A DNA stretch of 64,000 nucleotides. Source: Ophthalmolycus amberensis (Eukaryota; Chordata; Actinopteri; Perciformes; Zoarcidae). Position 1 is the first letter of the stretch, and every line of letters begins with the position of its first letter. The stretch is from positions 62,001 through 126,000 of the forward strand of contig JAFEUB010001579.1 in assembly GCA_024529925.1 (NCBI GenBank), read 5' to 3'. Made by a program: the position numbers and the translations under genes. Under the pieces are notes generated by a model. It had not been told where the DNA came from. It did no database searches and worked only from the letters and a program-made list of their open reading frames with translations. Positions 39,131 through 49,106 of the stretch are shown here, piece after piece.

Positions 39131-41369
39131 ATTTTTTTTCCCCATTTTACGGCAGCTATATGCACTATTTTCATCCCATTTGATGATAACATGCCAAAAG
39201 AAAAAGTATATTATTTTGTCAAAACATGATAGTTGCCAAGGTCACAAATCAAGAGCCTACATTCTATGTTGCATCTAATTGTTACTGTCTTCATCATTCT
39301 GATACCATAACACAACAATAAGTGAAATGAATAAAGAGAGTCTGGTGTCACTATTCTTAAGTTACATAACGTACGGGTAGGGTAGGAATTTGACTAAACA
39401 GCATTGTTAATGTTGAAAGCTATTTTTGTTTTACTATTTCACAAGTTCGCAGAATGAATGTTGAGCTGACAAATCTGCTACGTTTAAATCAAAATGCCAA
39501 AACAATGTGGGCCGTTCCAACTGCAAATCAAGGATTCACAACAATTTTGAAAGTACAACATCAACTGAGGATGGCTACTGTGTCAAAATTCAGTTTTAAG
39601 AGCTGAATTGTTTTGGGTGATTTTGTGATCACAAGGTACATATTCTATAATAAAGTTGTTTTGAATTGAAACATTAATAAACCCAAAGAAAAAGCTTGGG
39701 GCAGGTAGTGTTAGACTTGTATGTTTATGTCCACTTTTAAGATGTGGTATGGCAACCAGAACTATATTCCTGCGAGTGTTACGAAGGCTTTGGAACAGTG
39801 TTTTGATCTATGTTGGGAATTACAATTACAGACACTATAACTGAACAGTTAATTGATTAAATCAAATGTAGAAATAATTTTAAAGAATCTTAAAAAAAAA
39901 AATGTTCAGAGGGAGCTGGACCTCAGACTCATGATCAGAGTACTTTTAATCCTTGCTGTGGCCCTGAATGTAATCCCTATACAGATTGTTGACAGTCAAT
40001 TCCATGGATTATCCAGAATCACAGGGACAGTTTCTGGAAACGGATGCAACTTTAGAATATATTAAAAGGATCTTTTCCATCATTCAAGTTAATTTCCATT
40101 CACCTTCATTATATGTATATCTCATTTTATATTTGTCGGATACTGTTGTGTAATGTTTCAAATTACTATAAGAGTACATATTCTCATTCTGGATTAAACA
40201 CAGGACATGTTAATTCACTGAGAACTCTCTTCTTATTCTCCATTAAAGGATGGATTTCTGTTGGTCATCAGAAATAAGACGTTCACTTGGTAAAAAGACT
40301 GATCAGGTAGCAGTATGAACCCTGGACCCCCCCCCCCCTCCCCCCCTCCTCCCCCTCCTGCTCGGAGCCGTTCCCCGCTGCCCTCTGAGGCGTTGCTTGG
40401 AGGTTTGTTCTGCCTGGTTGCTGTTGTCTGCCTACGTACTCTGTTCCCCAGAGCACCGGTGTCATCATGATGCAACTGAAACCTGAGTGCCGACTACATG
40501 CATGGTCAGGCCGTCCTGTCACCCAGCCACCCTACTGGGACTGACCGTGACAGGAAGGGTGCCCGAAAACAGACCCAGAGACCTCTTTGTTTCACGCTGT
40601 TCCTAAAAATAAGACTCCGCACTCCTTCTAACGGTGCCCTCTGTGCACTGCATTTCCCACAGCAATCTCTCCACAGACCCGTACAAACACATGTAACTGT
40701 TCTCGGATGTCACTCCCGAAACCTCTCACATTCACAGCGACGTGATCTAAAGCCAGCAGACCGCTCTGAGGCGTGAACAGTCAAGGTTGTTGGATGAAAT
40801 GAAGAATAGCCGCAGCAGATCGTTTTAATGGACATCAACACATGTGAGACATCTGATTTCTAAGGCCATGTTTCATTAAGGCTACATATTCAATACAACC
40901 CTTGTGTGAAAAGGTACTAAAAAGGAAAGATCACAAATACAATGTGTTCAAAGAGGGCTGCATGCATTTTAGGGATCGAAGGAAGCCTTTGACGTTATGG
41001 TATAGATTTTTATTTTGTGTGGTTTAATAAAAAAAGGGTTCACTGTATTTCACCCTTCACCTTGCTATATTGCTAATTTCCCATAATTTGTAGCCCCTTG
41101 ACCCCGTGGTGGTTCAGGGTTAAGTCCGGCCGTGCATCTTGGAGCAACTGTTCCAACGACGATGACTCGTGGTTGTTTTTAAGACACAGTTTCATGAAAG
41201 TAAAGAAAATAGATTCTCTTGTTCAGTCATCTGATGGGCTGTTCTTCCTGTAACTATGACCATGGGAGGCGTTCACCGATGACAACAGAGATTGACACAT
41301 GGTTTCAAAGTGTTTGACGGCATCGAAGTCAAACACCTAATTTCTAATATGAAAGGTGTCATATACGCC
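39131..41369. other. Giant intron, no gene seen
   Basis: AT-rich to 40,300, then a C-run stretch (40327-40360) and GC-richer DNA to 40,770. No exon or RNA gene was recognised. Confidence 0.4.
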
Positions 41370-41510
41370 CGGTACACTTTATTAGGTACACCTGTACAAT
41401 CTAATGCAATCTAATCTAGTCACACTTTACACCTCTGGCCCTGTATGGTGTTGTGATTGGTGTGATCACATCGCAAGATGCTCTCTATTCAGCGGTGTTT
41501 CAAACATTTT
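41370..41510. repeat. Dispersed repeat (TTATTAGGTACACC type)
   Basis: The string ACTTTATTAGGTACACCTGT followed by ACAATCTAATGCAATC is the end of a widespread vertebrate/fish interspersed repeat. Class not determined. Confidence 0.55.
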
Positions 41511-41894
41511 GACCTCCTTATGTGTGTAAATATGAAGAACAAATCATTAGACACACCTCTCTATATATTGTATACAGGACCACTTTTGACTATAGTCTCA
41601 TAAACATATCGAATTTAAACATTTTTCACAACAAAAACGACACATTATACACTTCGTAAAAGTAGAAATTGGGGCAGAGTAGTGACAGATTGTACATGTG
41701 TAGAACAATGGCCTCAGAGTGTAAGGGTTTATTTAACCACATAGAAGTAAAGTTAGTAAAACTATCTTGAAGCATTAAGATACTTTGTTGTTCCTCTGGC
41801 TTCCTTTCAAAACCCCACAACTGCTCCTGTCGCCCCCCTCCACTGGTCCACAGAAACAAACTACTGAACCTCCTTCCTGTTGCCTCTCCTTCCT
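41511..41894. other. Giant intron, no gene seen
   Basis: Unique-looking DNA. Confidence 0.4.
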
Positions 41895-41919
41895 ACACAC
41901 ACACACACACACACACACT
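41895..41919. repeat. (CA)n microsatellite
   Basis: A short pure CA array. Confidence 0.92.
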
Positions 41920-42099
41920 AACACACTCTGCCATGCTGCTGTAATTATCACTCAGTGAGACAGCCTCTAACAGCTCCACCTTGCTGACATGCGACATTCA
42001 GGAGAGGACACTCTGCAGCGTTATCGCTGAACTCCTCTGCTGGAGGACGGCTGACAGGACGCTCACATTGGCTAAATCCAAAGCCAAATATTGAAGCAT

Positions 42100-43310
42100 C
42101 AAACAGGTAAACAGGCTGCCGAGACCGCTTCGCCCGACCCGCGATTAATAGAGCGCCGGGCAGGGGAAGTTTAGTGCATTAGCTGGGTTGACGGAGTCCA
42201 CTGATAAGGATGTATAAACAGCTCCACCTTGCAGTGGCTACAGAGAGAACTTGCCCGTCAGAAGAGACTGCTTTCCACCAGGGCCAGGGAGCATGAATAT
42301 TTTAGATGGGTAAATAATTAATAATTAACAGCAAACAGGCCAGTGATCAAATGGAGCAGCGTGGCAACAGACATGAAAAATCAGACTTGTAAACAAAGAC
42401 AAGAGGACCCAGATTTCCTCCCCTCTTGCCACCTTCTTTTTTCCCCCCTTTTAAATATGCGCATCTTCAATTGCCCCCCCGCATCGCCATAAAACCACAC
42501 ACATGCAAAAAGAAACACGTATGAACACACAAACTCCACATCAGCGACTCTGTCAAACACACACAAAGTGCTGCCATAACCCCTCCATCACTCACTCACA
42601 TTCATACCCACACTTATTTTCCTTCACACGAATGAAATTTTCACGTATTCCTTGGCGACCCGGGGAATGTGACTGAGCGAGAACACTTGATCTGGCCACC
42701 CGCTGTTTTCTGATGGAAAGATTTGCTTTTTAATACAATCGTCACTCCTCCCACCTGGATATGCCACTGCCAAGACAAATCCCAGCTGTGTGACTCCAAA
42801 ACCTGACAGAGCTTAAAAATTCCCTTATTACCATTCCCTTAAAATATCCAGCCACACTAACTCCCGACAATGGTGAAAATGCTAATCACGTCTCTCGGCG
42901 GCTTAGAGGAGCATGAAAACAGAGCCGCCAATATGGAGGCTTTGGTGCGTGTGCAAAAGTGAGGAAGAAGAAGAAGAAGAAGGAGAAGACGAAGACGATG
43001 GCGACAAAGAAGTCCCAGCTTTAATGGCACACATTCACAGAAGCGTCATGGCTCTTAAAAGCTGCTTCTCCAAAATCTGTCGCATCTTGCCGCTTGACTT
43101 TAGCCAGAGGAGACATTTCATAAAAATCAGACTTAATTGTGTAAACAACACGCAGACAGACAGAAAAACCACTGCAAACAAAAATAAAACAACTCTGGAA
43201 GCTGTGCACGGATCGCCTTCAGAGTTAATTTTAAAGTAAGCATTCAGTTCCTTGGAGATTTTAATTAATGCTTTAATATGCAAATAAGTTAGCAGAGATA
43301 AAATCATGAC
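42100..43310. promoter_or_regulatory. Possible conserved non-coding block in the giant intron
   Basis: Repeat-poor, complex DNA with TAATTA-type cores (42300-42330 and 43250-43290) and little CA or homopolymer sequence apart from a GAA run near 42960. It ends with copy 2 of the TAATTAA/octamer motif. No splice-bounded exon was found, so a regulatory role is an inference from texture. Confidence 0.3.
43262..43288 (+). promoter_or_regulatory. TAATTAA + octamer motif, copy 2
   Basis: Identical to 38231-38257 except at positions 8 (T for G) and 25 (A for G). Flanks of the two copies do not look alike, so this is not an obvious duplication of a longer repeat. Confidence 0.45.
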
Positions 43311-44344
43311 AAAACAGATGGCAAGTGTGGGTAATTATTTTGTGAATCCAGCAGGGGTATGTATTAAAGTTATGGCATCGTTTTCCTCAGGCCTCTGCAG
43401 CCATGGATGGTGAAGAGGGGAAAAAAAACAAGTATCACTGATGAACTGAGACACAAATGACTTACTCCTGTCTCCAAATGACAAATGAGACCACAGTGAG
43501 TCTGAATACATCACACAAGACAAGACGTTAAGGATAAGTAATCCTCAGTCACCAGTACCCCTTCATTCCAAATTAGGAAGGGAAATTTAAATGAAAGCAC
43601 CAACAGTCATTTAAATGCCTGCAGAGCTGAAACACAGAGTGTATCCGTTTTACTACCAGAGCACCATCAGTAGATGTGCTGTTTATAGCAGGCAGGGTCC
43701 ATTCACACAAGTCAAATCACTATTCATAACACCAAGTCATGTTTTTTATGCCTTAAATAATCCTGTTGACGAAACAATCTCACCACAAGGTCTAATTAGT
43801 AGACCGTTTTTAATTGTATCACATGCAGCAGATGGAGTTGTTATGGATGTCATAGATGTTCAAATTTCCATTTTTTTTCTGAGCAATTCAAGGACTTCCC
43901 CTCCATGCTGGTTCAAAAGTTGAAATTAGAAGTTCATTACCTTGCACGGCAGCTGCATTCTTGCGATACCACGAGATATCATCGTATCAGGCCTCAGGTA
44001 AAGGCCTTTACAATCCAGGGACGTGACCAATAAACAACCCGAAAATGCAAAATACTCGCCAAAAAGTCAACATTAAAACTATTTATACCGGCAGATAACC
44101 TAAACTACTGACTGTAAGATTCCTTTTAGAGAAATGCTCTGAGTGCACAGTTGAGCGTAATGTATTTGTCAAGGGCTTTTATTGTGAAAGGTAAAAAAGG
44201 AAGGAGTGGATCTGGTCTTCGCTGCCCTTGTCAAAGTTAAAATGAGTAATACATTTTGCCATCTTGGTTCGGACTACATAGCCTCTGGGTTGTACTTTAT
44301 TCGCTTAGCGGGAAGTTTAGAACGATCAACCTCGAAATACGATG
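43311..44344. other. Giant intron, no gene seen
   Basis: Unique AT-rich DNA without recognisable exons. Confidence 0.4.
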
Positions 44345-44397
44345 ACGCAAATATTACACAGTAAAAAATGACTTTTTTTACTGTGTAATATTTGCGT
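44345..44397. other. Perfect 24-bp hairpin
   Basis: Arms 44345-44368 and 44374-44397 are exactly complementary (ACGCAAATATTACACAG then TAAAAAA, and its complement) with a 5-base loop TGACT. It sits about 170 bp before the helicase-transposon fragment and may be part of that element. Confidence 0.9.
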
Positions 44398-44464
44398 TCT
44401 GTGATGACAAAAACAACAAGCCCCAGCATGTGAAGACCTTGTCGCATTTGAGTCCGGACCACCA

Positions 44465-44720
44465 GTGATACGGACCAATCAGCATCCTGTGAGAAGCTAC
44501 TGGCAGCACCGTGCGTATTTGAGCGTATGTGTGAGACGCAATGACACGGAGAGGCGACCGTACAACCAATGGCGGCTCCTGAAGAGGTTAGCGTAGATGC
44601 TGCGGTAGCATCAAGAAAAGATGTTTTCGCTCTTCTCCCGACTGACTTCGGCAAGAGTTAGATTGACAGATCACTCATCCAATTACCTACCAAGCATTTA
44701 TTTAAAGTGCCGGCCCTTTT
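44465..44720 (+). mobile_element. Helicase-transposon (Kolobok-H-like) fragment, copy 1
   Basis: This shares GAAGCTACTGGCAGC and ATGGCGGCTCCTGAAGAG with the minus-strand copy at 47100-47480, including the same untranslated lead. The reading frame starting at 44569 gives a RecQ-type N-terminus with a degenerate Walker A motif. Kolobok-H transposons of fish are known to carry a RecQ-like helicase, and I suggest that origin; outer ends and TTAA targets were not resolved. Confidence 0.5.
44569..44661 (+). pseudogene. RecQ-like helicase N-terminal fragment, internally deleted
   Basis: A 30-codon frame reads MAAPEEVSVDAAVASRKDVF then ALLPTDFGKS and a TAG stop. The end corresponds to the helicase pattern KDVFALLPTGFGKS, with D in place of the first Walker A glycine. 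Compared with the copy at 47179-47403, about 25 residues including the Q-motif (EEQ) are missing between SVDAAVAS and RKDVF. It is a remnant inside a transposon relic, not a working gene. Confidence 0.6.
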
Positions 44721-44942
44721 CCAAACAGTATCCAATGATGGCTTCTCTGACCCTCACAACTAGGCACTGAAGATGTGTGATTCGATCGGAAGCTCCAGAA
44801 CAGCAGTGGCCCTTATGTGATTTTGCTTATGAAAAATTGGCCCACATTTCAAGTACCCAACAGTACAGCTCTCTCTCTCTACATCATCGCGACCTGTGTT
44901 TCAGTGGTTTAGATGTGCACCTACGATGACAGCTGCGCCTAC

Positions 44943-45109
44943 CTGCTCCTGTGGAGGGATGTGGTCCAAATCCAGGCTAGCAAGAGACCGGTTGATCCTC
45001 AGGGCCAGACACAAGGCCATCAGGCCTCCAACCTTTACTTCATTCTGACGGAGGTCCAGCCGCTGAATCTGACGACTCTCTGCAAGGAACTCTGCCAACG
45101 CCACAGCAC
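44943..45109 (-). CDS. ppp1r37: PPP1R37-like exon H (last LRR exon)
   Basis: 167 bp, with acceptor CTGGTGAAG and donor GAGCAG|GTAGGC. It completes a glycine codon and adds 55 codons, ending in phase 0. It encodes AVALAEFLAESRQIQRLDLR, QNEVKVGGLMALCLALRINR and SLASLDLDHIPPQEQ. Human PPP1R37 has AVAVAEFIAESPRLLRLDLR, ENEIKTGGLMALSLALKVNH and SLLRLDLDREPKKEA, so this is one of the best conserved parts. It is the last LRR before the non-repeat C-terminal segment. The next coding exon I can find is about 31 kb away. Confidence 0.94.
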
Positions 45110-45452
45110 CTTCACCAGAGAAAACGTTGAAAGGGTAGAGGGGGCTGGGTTAGCAGCTTAGTAGTAGTAGCAAGGCTAGTTTGATCTTGGAAACCTCTCT
45201 TGGCTAGCTACCATACATCATAAAGTAATGATTGCAAGTTGCATTTCTCTCCCTATTCAACACTAATCAGACATGCAAGTGGTTGATATGAAACCAAAGT
45301 TGTGAGCCACATTTAACACAATTATTCCTAAAAAATATAGTTATAAATGATATATTATAACGGGCCGAATGTGTACTTCAGTTGTAGATTCAAATACAAT
45401 CACAATGAGTGTTGCTGCATGTAAAAGACTGACTGCACATGTATTATTGTAC

Positions 45453-45594
45453 CTTCACACGTGATGTTGGCTTGGGCCAGGCCGAGCTGCAGCAGCGAGC
45501 AGTTCACCATCAGAGGCTCCCTGATCACCTGCATGCCCTCGTTCCCCAGGAGGTTCTCACCCAAATCCAGGACCTGCAGGACCTTCAGCACGGG
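45453..45594 (-). CDS. ppp1r37: PPP1R37-like exon G
   Basis: 142 bp, starting in phase 0 after TGTTTTTTCAG and ending in phase 1 before GTACAA. It encodes PVLKVLQVLDLGENLLGNEG, MQVIREPLMVNCSLLQLGLA and QANITCE. The human counterpart is PHTQSLETLNLGHNPIGNEG followed by SNRSVLRLGLASTKLTCEG. Two LRR strands are visible (LQVLDLGENLLG and LLQLGLAQANI). GC content is clearly higher than in the flanking introns, as expected for coding DNA here. Confidence 0.93.
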
Positions 45595-46823
45595 CTGAAA
45601 AACAGCATTCATCTGCACGTTTACCTCGGACCAAACAACTGGAACCAAGGGCTTTTCATCACTGCTTTACTTTGACTTTACCACGACAATGAAGCTTTTG
45701 GTTCAGACTCTGTGTAGCTTTCAGTGTGAAAAGGCTGAGAAGTTTTAATCATCATTATTATTATGCGGTGATTATTATTCCTTTTCAAACTTGTTTCCTC
45801 TCGTGTTAAATGCTCAGAACTTCTGTTTCCACTCTCCAGAGTCACATTAGCGTTGAAGGTTGATTAGCTGGCGCATAAAGCTGGGGATGTCTGGGGCACA
45901 AGAGGCCCATGTTGCCCAACAGCTTGAAGAGGAACGCGCCACCCACTCCTCGGTTGCCCCCTCGCCTCGCCACCCTTGTTAAACTCCTCTGGTCAGTGTT
46001 CTGAAGAGAGAGGGAGCGCGGGGGCGGAAAGGAAGCCAGGAAGGCAACAGACAGACCCAGAGAGCCTCTTCTTTTTGGAGTTAATTTGCACCACGGTGAC
46101 AACAAACACACTTGAGAGGGTCCCCCCCCCCTTTCTCTCCTCGGCACACACAGGGGCACCGCCACATCCAACGCGTGGCGAGAAGCTTCTCCGGTGAAGA
46201 GGGGAGGAGGAGAGGGAGGAAGAGCATCTCGGATGGATATGCACGAGGGATAATAGCAGACAATTAAAGAGGCGACTGCGTGGTTGAGAGTGTGTGAGAG
46301 TCGAGCATGGTTGAAGCCTGTCAAACGTAAACCACAGGAGGGTTGGAGTGAGAAGTTTGAGGGGGGTAAGAGTGTGAAACCACCAAAAACACAGTATGCT
46401 TTCACACATGACATGCTGGCTTTAAACAAAAAACAGCGGAACTCACAAAGTAGAAAGAAAACAAAAGCCCTGCATGGCATAATCACCTCACCTTTTTTTT
46501 ATAGAGTAAATTTAGAATCATCATCCAAATTCAAGACCAGGAAGTGGATTTTGGCCCACATCTGCTCCGCTAGTTAGTCTTTCAAAAGACGAGCCACGAG
46601 GACAGAGAATAAAAGCACACAGACCAACCAGAAAGGTTAATAACAGCATTCCTCGTCATCATATTCGACACGACCAGCTACGGGTCTAATTATCATCATT
46701 ACGGCCTGCAAGGACATCTACTTATCTCCTTGACTGGCAGTCTGCATGAGCGCCCCTCCTTAACGCGCATCTATTATTTAATCAAACTGTTCCTTATTTT
46801 GGTAGCACTGGAGGAGACAGGGG

Positions 46824-46824
<1 letters not shown>
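45595..46824. other. Intron F-G, no gene seen
   Basis: Long open frames on both strands at 45,840-46,580 lack domains and consistent splice sites. The stretch 46,620-46,810 is complex, repeat-free and contains TAATTATC-type cores, so it may be a conserved non-coding element. Confidence 0.35.
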
Positions 46825-46858
<34 letters not shown>

Positions 46859-46871
46859 CGTGTGTGTGTGT
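46825..46871. repeat. (GT)n microsatellite
   Basis: A GT array with one TTCG interruption. Confidence 0.95.
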
Positions 46872-47032
46872 GAGAGAAAGCGTACGTGGCAGGCCTTTAA
46901 TTTCTAGCCTTTTGACTTCCACAGTCGCCACTCACATGACAGGAAGGTGCAGTTTATGCTGCCAATCAGGCGGAAGGAATGCATGTTATTAGGAGTGTAC
47001 AGTGAAACGTGTGGAGGCGGGACTTTTGGGTG

Positions 47033-47056
47033 GTGGGGGGGGGGTGGGGGGGGGGT
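47033..47056. repeat. G-rich run (G9-T-G10 type)
   Basis: Two long G runs separated by a single T, a strong candidate for G-quadruplex formation on the plus strand. Confidence 0.85.
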
Positions 47057-47099
47057 TCTCTGGATGAGGGCCGCCGCAATATATAAAGGAAAGCAGGTA

Positions 47100-47480
47100 T
47101 AAGTTGGACAGTTTAACTCGGTTTAACAACGCTTAGAGGGTTTCTGTGATCACTTCATGGTCAGACATAACATGTTCGTTACACAGAACCATCTGAGAAG
47201 CCGAACTCTTGCAGGAGCAGAAGAGCACAAACATCCCTTCCATTGAATAAAGCCTTCAGTGTCGTTCTTTGCTCTTCTATCAATGAATAAATACTCTCCA
47301 GGTCCGATGTTACTGGTGCTATTGCAGCATCTGCGCTAATCTCTTCAGGAGTCGCCATTGTTGTTAGGAACAGTCTCCTCCCTGTGTCGTTTCCCACACA
47401 CACTTAGGCCACACCCCTAGCTGCCAGTAGCTACTCACACTCATTGGACATAAATGCATCACCTAAAGCCTGACAAGATG
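47100..47480 (-). mobile_element. Helicase-transposon (Kolobok-H-like) fragment, copy 2
   Basis: On the minus strand the lead GTAGCTACTGGCAGC and the start ATGGCGACTCCTGAAGAG match copy 1 at 44.47-44.72 kb. The two copies lie about 2.5 kb apart in opposite orientation, one on each side of exons G and H. Ends were not resolved. Confidence 0.5.
47179..47403 (-). pseudogene. RecQ-like helicase N-terminal fragment
   Basis: The frame runs through MATPEEISADAAIAPVTSDL, ESIYSLIEEQRTTLKALFNG and RDVCALL. The EEQRTTLKALFNGRDV part resembles the Q-motif and the run-up to Walker A in RecQ-type helicases (EEQ...L..G.DVF.LLPTG.GKS). The Walker A itself is destroyed, reading ALLLLQEFGFSDG. The first in-frame ATG upstream lies in the lead and is unlikely to matter. 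It is a transposon-derived remnant. Confidence 0.6.
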
Positions 47481-47752
47481 GAATTCTGTGGGATATGTGA
47501 TGCTGAGATTCTTCCCTCTTTCTGTCTCCTTCCCTGTTGATGTTTCCTTGCAGAGCTGTGGCAGAGGTATAACACAAAGACTGTATCTTTGTTATGACCT
47601 ATTAGAGTTGTCGAACTCAGACTGCTGAAGCCTCATGTTAGCTTCAGATACACTTTGTAATGAGTTGACCATGGAATGAGGGATGTGGAGTTTGTGCCGC
47701 ATCACTTACATTCGAATAGTAACGAGGAAGAAATCTATTAATCCTTTTAAGG

Positions 47753-48485
47753 CAGGGGTCTCAAACTCCCAGCCCGCGGGCCGAATCCGGCCCGCCACGT
47801 CATTTTATGTGGCCCGCGAATCCGCCAGCAAAAAAAAAAAAAAATGTTAAAAAAAAGATAATTTTATTTTCTTTTGTTTTTTAAGTTAGACTTGATAATA
47901 AAAATATCCCCATAGTCGAAATTATGAGATAGAAAGTCGAAGTTATGAGATAGAAAGTCATAACTATGATAGAAAGTCATAATTCTGAGATAGAAAGTCA
48001 AAATGATGAGATACTTAAACATAGAAGCAGCTCTTTGGCTGGTTACTGTACATTTGACATGGAAATGTATTGTGAGTACATTGAAGACTACTTTAAACGT
48101 GGCTTTAAAACACATGAAATACTTCATGTGGGATTGTGCAAACTGCACCCTTGAAAGGATTTTAAACTTTGAACAAAGTTATTGTAATAACTTGTGTTTG
48201 ATATTTGTCTTTGATATTTTCTTTAATAGTTTGATCTTTGATAGAGTAATGTGGGTTTCTTAACCCTAAATTAAAAGGATTTAAGTTATAATAACAGAAA
48301 TGTGCTTAAATATATTTTTACATTTATATAACTGCATGTACAATATTTTAACACTTGAATAAACAATAATCAAATGCAGAGACTTATTTAACAATATGTT
48401 ACGAGTAGTTACATTTACAACCGGCCCTTTGTGGCCGACCATGATGCTGATGTGGCCCGGAGTGAAAATGAGTTTGAGACCCCTG
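47753..48485. mobile_element. Complete 733-bp non-autonomous hAT element
   Basis: The element begins CAGGGGTCTCAAACTC and ends GAGTTTGAGACCCCTG, a perfect 16-bp terminal inverted repeat. It is flanked by exact 8-bp target duplications TTTTAAGG at 47745-47752 and 48486-48493, diagnostic of hAT transposition. Sub-terminal GC-rich motifs (CCCGCGGGCCG, GGCCCGC) are typical of Charlie-like hATs. The interior is AT-rich, has a run of about 22-bp GATAGAAAGTC repeats (47,925-48,010) and no transposase. It lies in the intron between exons F and G. Confidence 0.92.
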
Positions 48486-48619
48486 TTTTAAGGGTTCAAC
48501 ACAAAAGTTAAGCAGCCCCTGGAACAAATCATTTCCCCTTAAAATTACAAGTGCAAGTTACTTTAATGACGAGAAATGGCGGGATAGTGACTCGGATTAT
48601 ACTGCACAAGTTGTGAGAG

Positions 48620-48760
48620 AGTTTTTTAAAACGGATGTTTTGAAATGCGGCTTCCACTTATTTCAATTCATCAAGACTTTTCTCTGTGTTTGGATTCTCA
48701 GTTCACCGTGGAGGCACGAGAGAAAAACAACGTTCTCTTCAAGAATTCAAGGTAACACAC
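48620..48760. repeat. Dispersed repeat fragment, family R4
   Basis: The word CAAGACTTTTCTCTGTGTTTG followed by GATTCTCAGTTCACCGTGGAGG closely matches 55294-55345 (CAAGACTTTTCTCCGTGTTT, GGTTCACGGTGGAGG). It is a partial copy of the longer repeat at 55.03-55.95 kb. Confidence 0.6.
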
Positions 48761-48993
48761 TGTGAGTAATAGATATACAAATGGTCCCTTTTGTGGGAGA
48801 AGTGTTCCTTTGAAGTTACATTGCGAGGAAAACTACGGCCGCTGCGGGGAAACCGCTGCACTTAGACTGAAGTTTCAGATGTCCATGGAGAAAAGAAAAG
48901 CTCTGTTCTTTGCCCTTGGAACATATATGTAATGCTGACTTTGGGCATTAATGGATTTTGTTCCAAACTAAAAGCTGGTATCATGATCCTCAC

Positions 48994-49106
48994 CAGAGCC
49001 TTGGCCAGATGGACCATTCCATTTGCGGTGATCTGGTTGTTCCTCAGCAGTAAGACCCTCACACCTGCCGTCTGCCACCTCAGACCATCACACAGCTCCT
49101 CCAAAC
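48994..49106 (-). CDS. ppp1r37: PPP1R37-like exon F
   Basis: 113 bp: two bases complete a glycine codon begun in exon E, then 37 codons ending in phase 0. The acceptor is CACTTTGCAG and the donor CTG|GTGAGG. It encodes LEELCDGLRWQTAGVRVLLL and RNNQITANGMVHLAKAL, one LRR with strand VRVLLLRNNQI. It corresponds to human LAYICEGLKEQRKGLVTLVL and WNNQLTHTGMAFLGMTL. The intron after it carries the complete hAT element and a helicase-transposon fragment. Confidence 0.91.

Noticed and set aside
44274..44654. 126-codon minus-strand frame over the hairpin and helicase fragment
   Set aside because: It is antisense to the helicase remnant and runs through the hairpin; it is a shadow of the transposon.
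45842..46486. 214-codon minus-strand frame between exons F and G, on the same strand as the gene
   Set aside because: It lies in an intron, overlaps another long frame in a second phase, matches no PPP1R37 segment, and exons F and G already join in phase without it.
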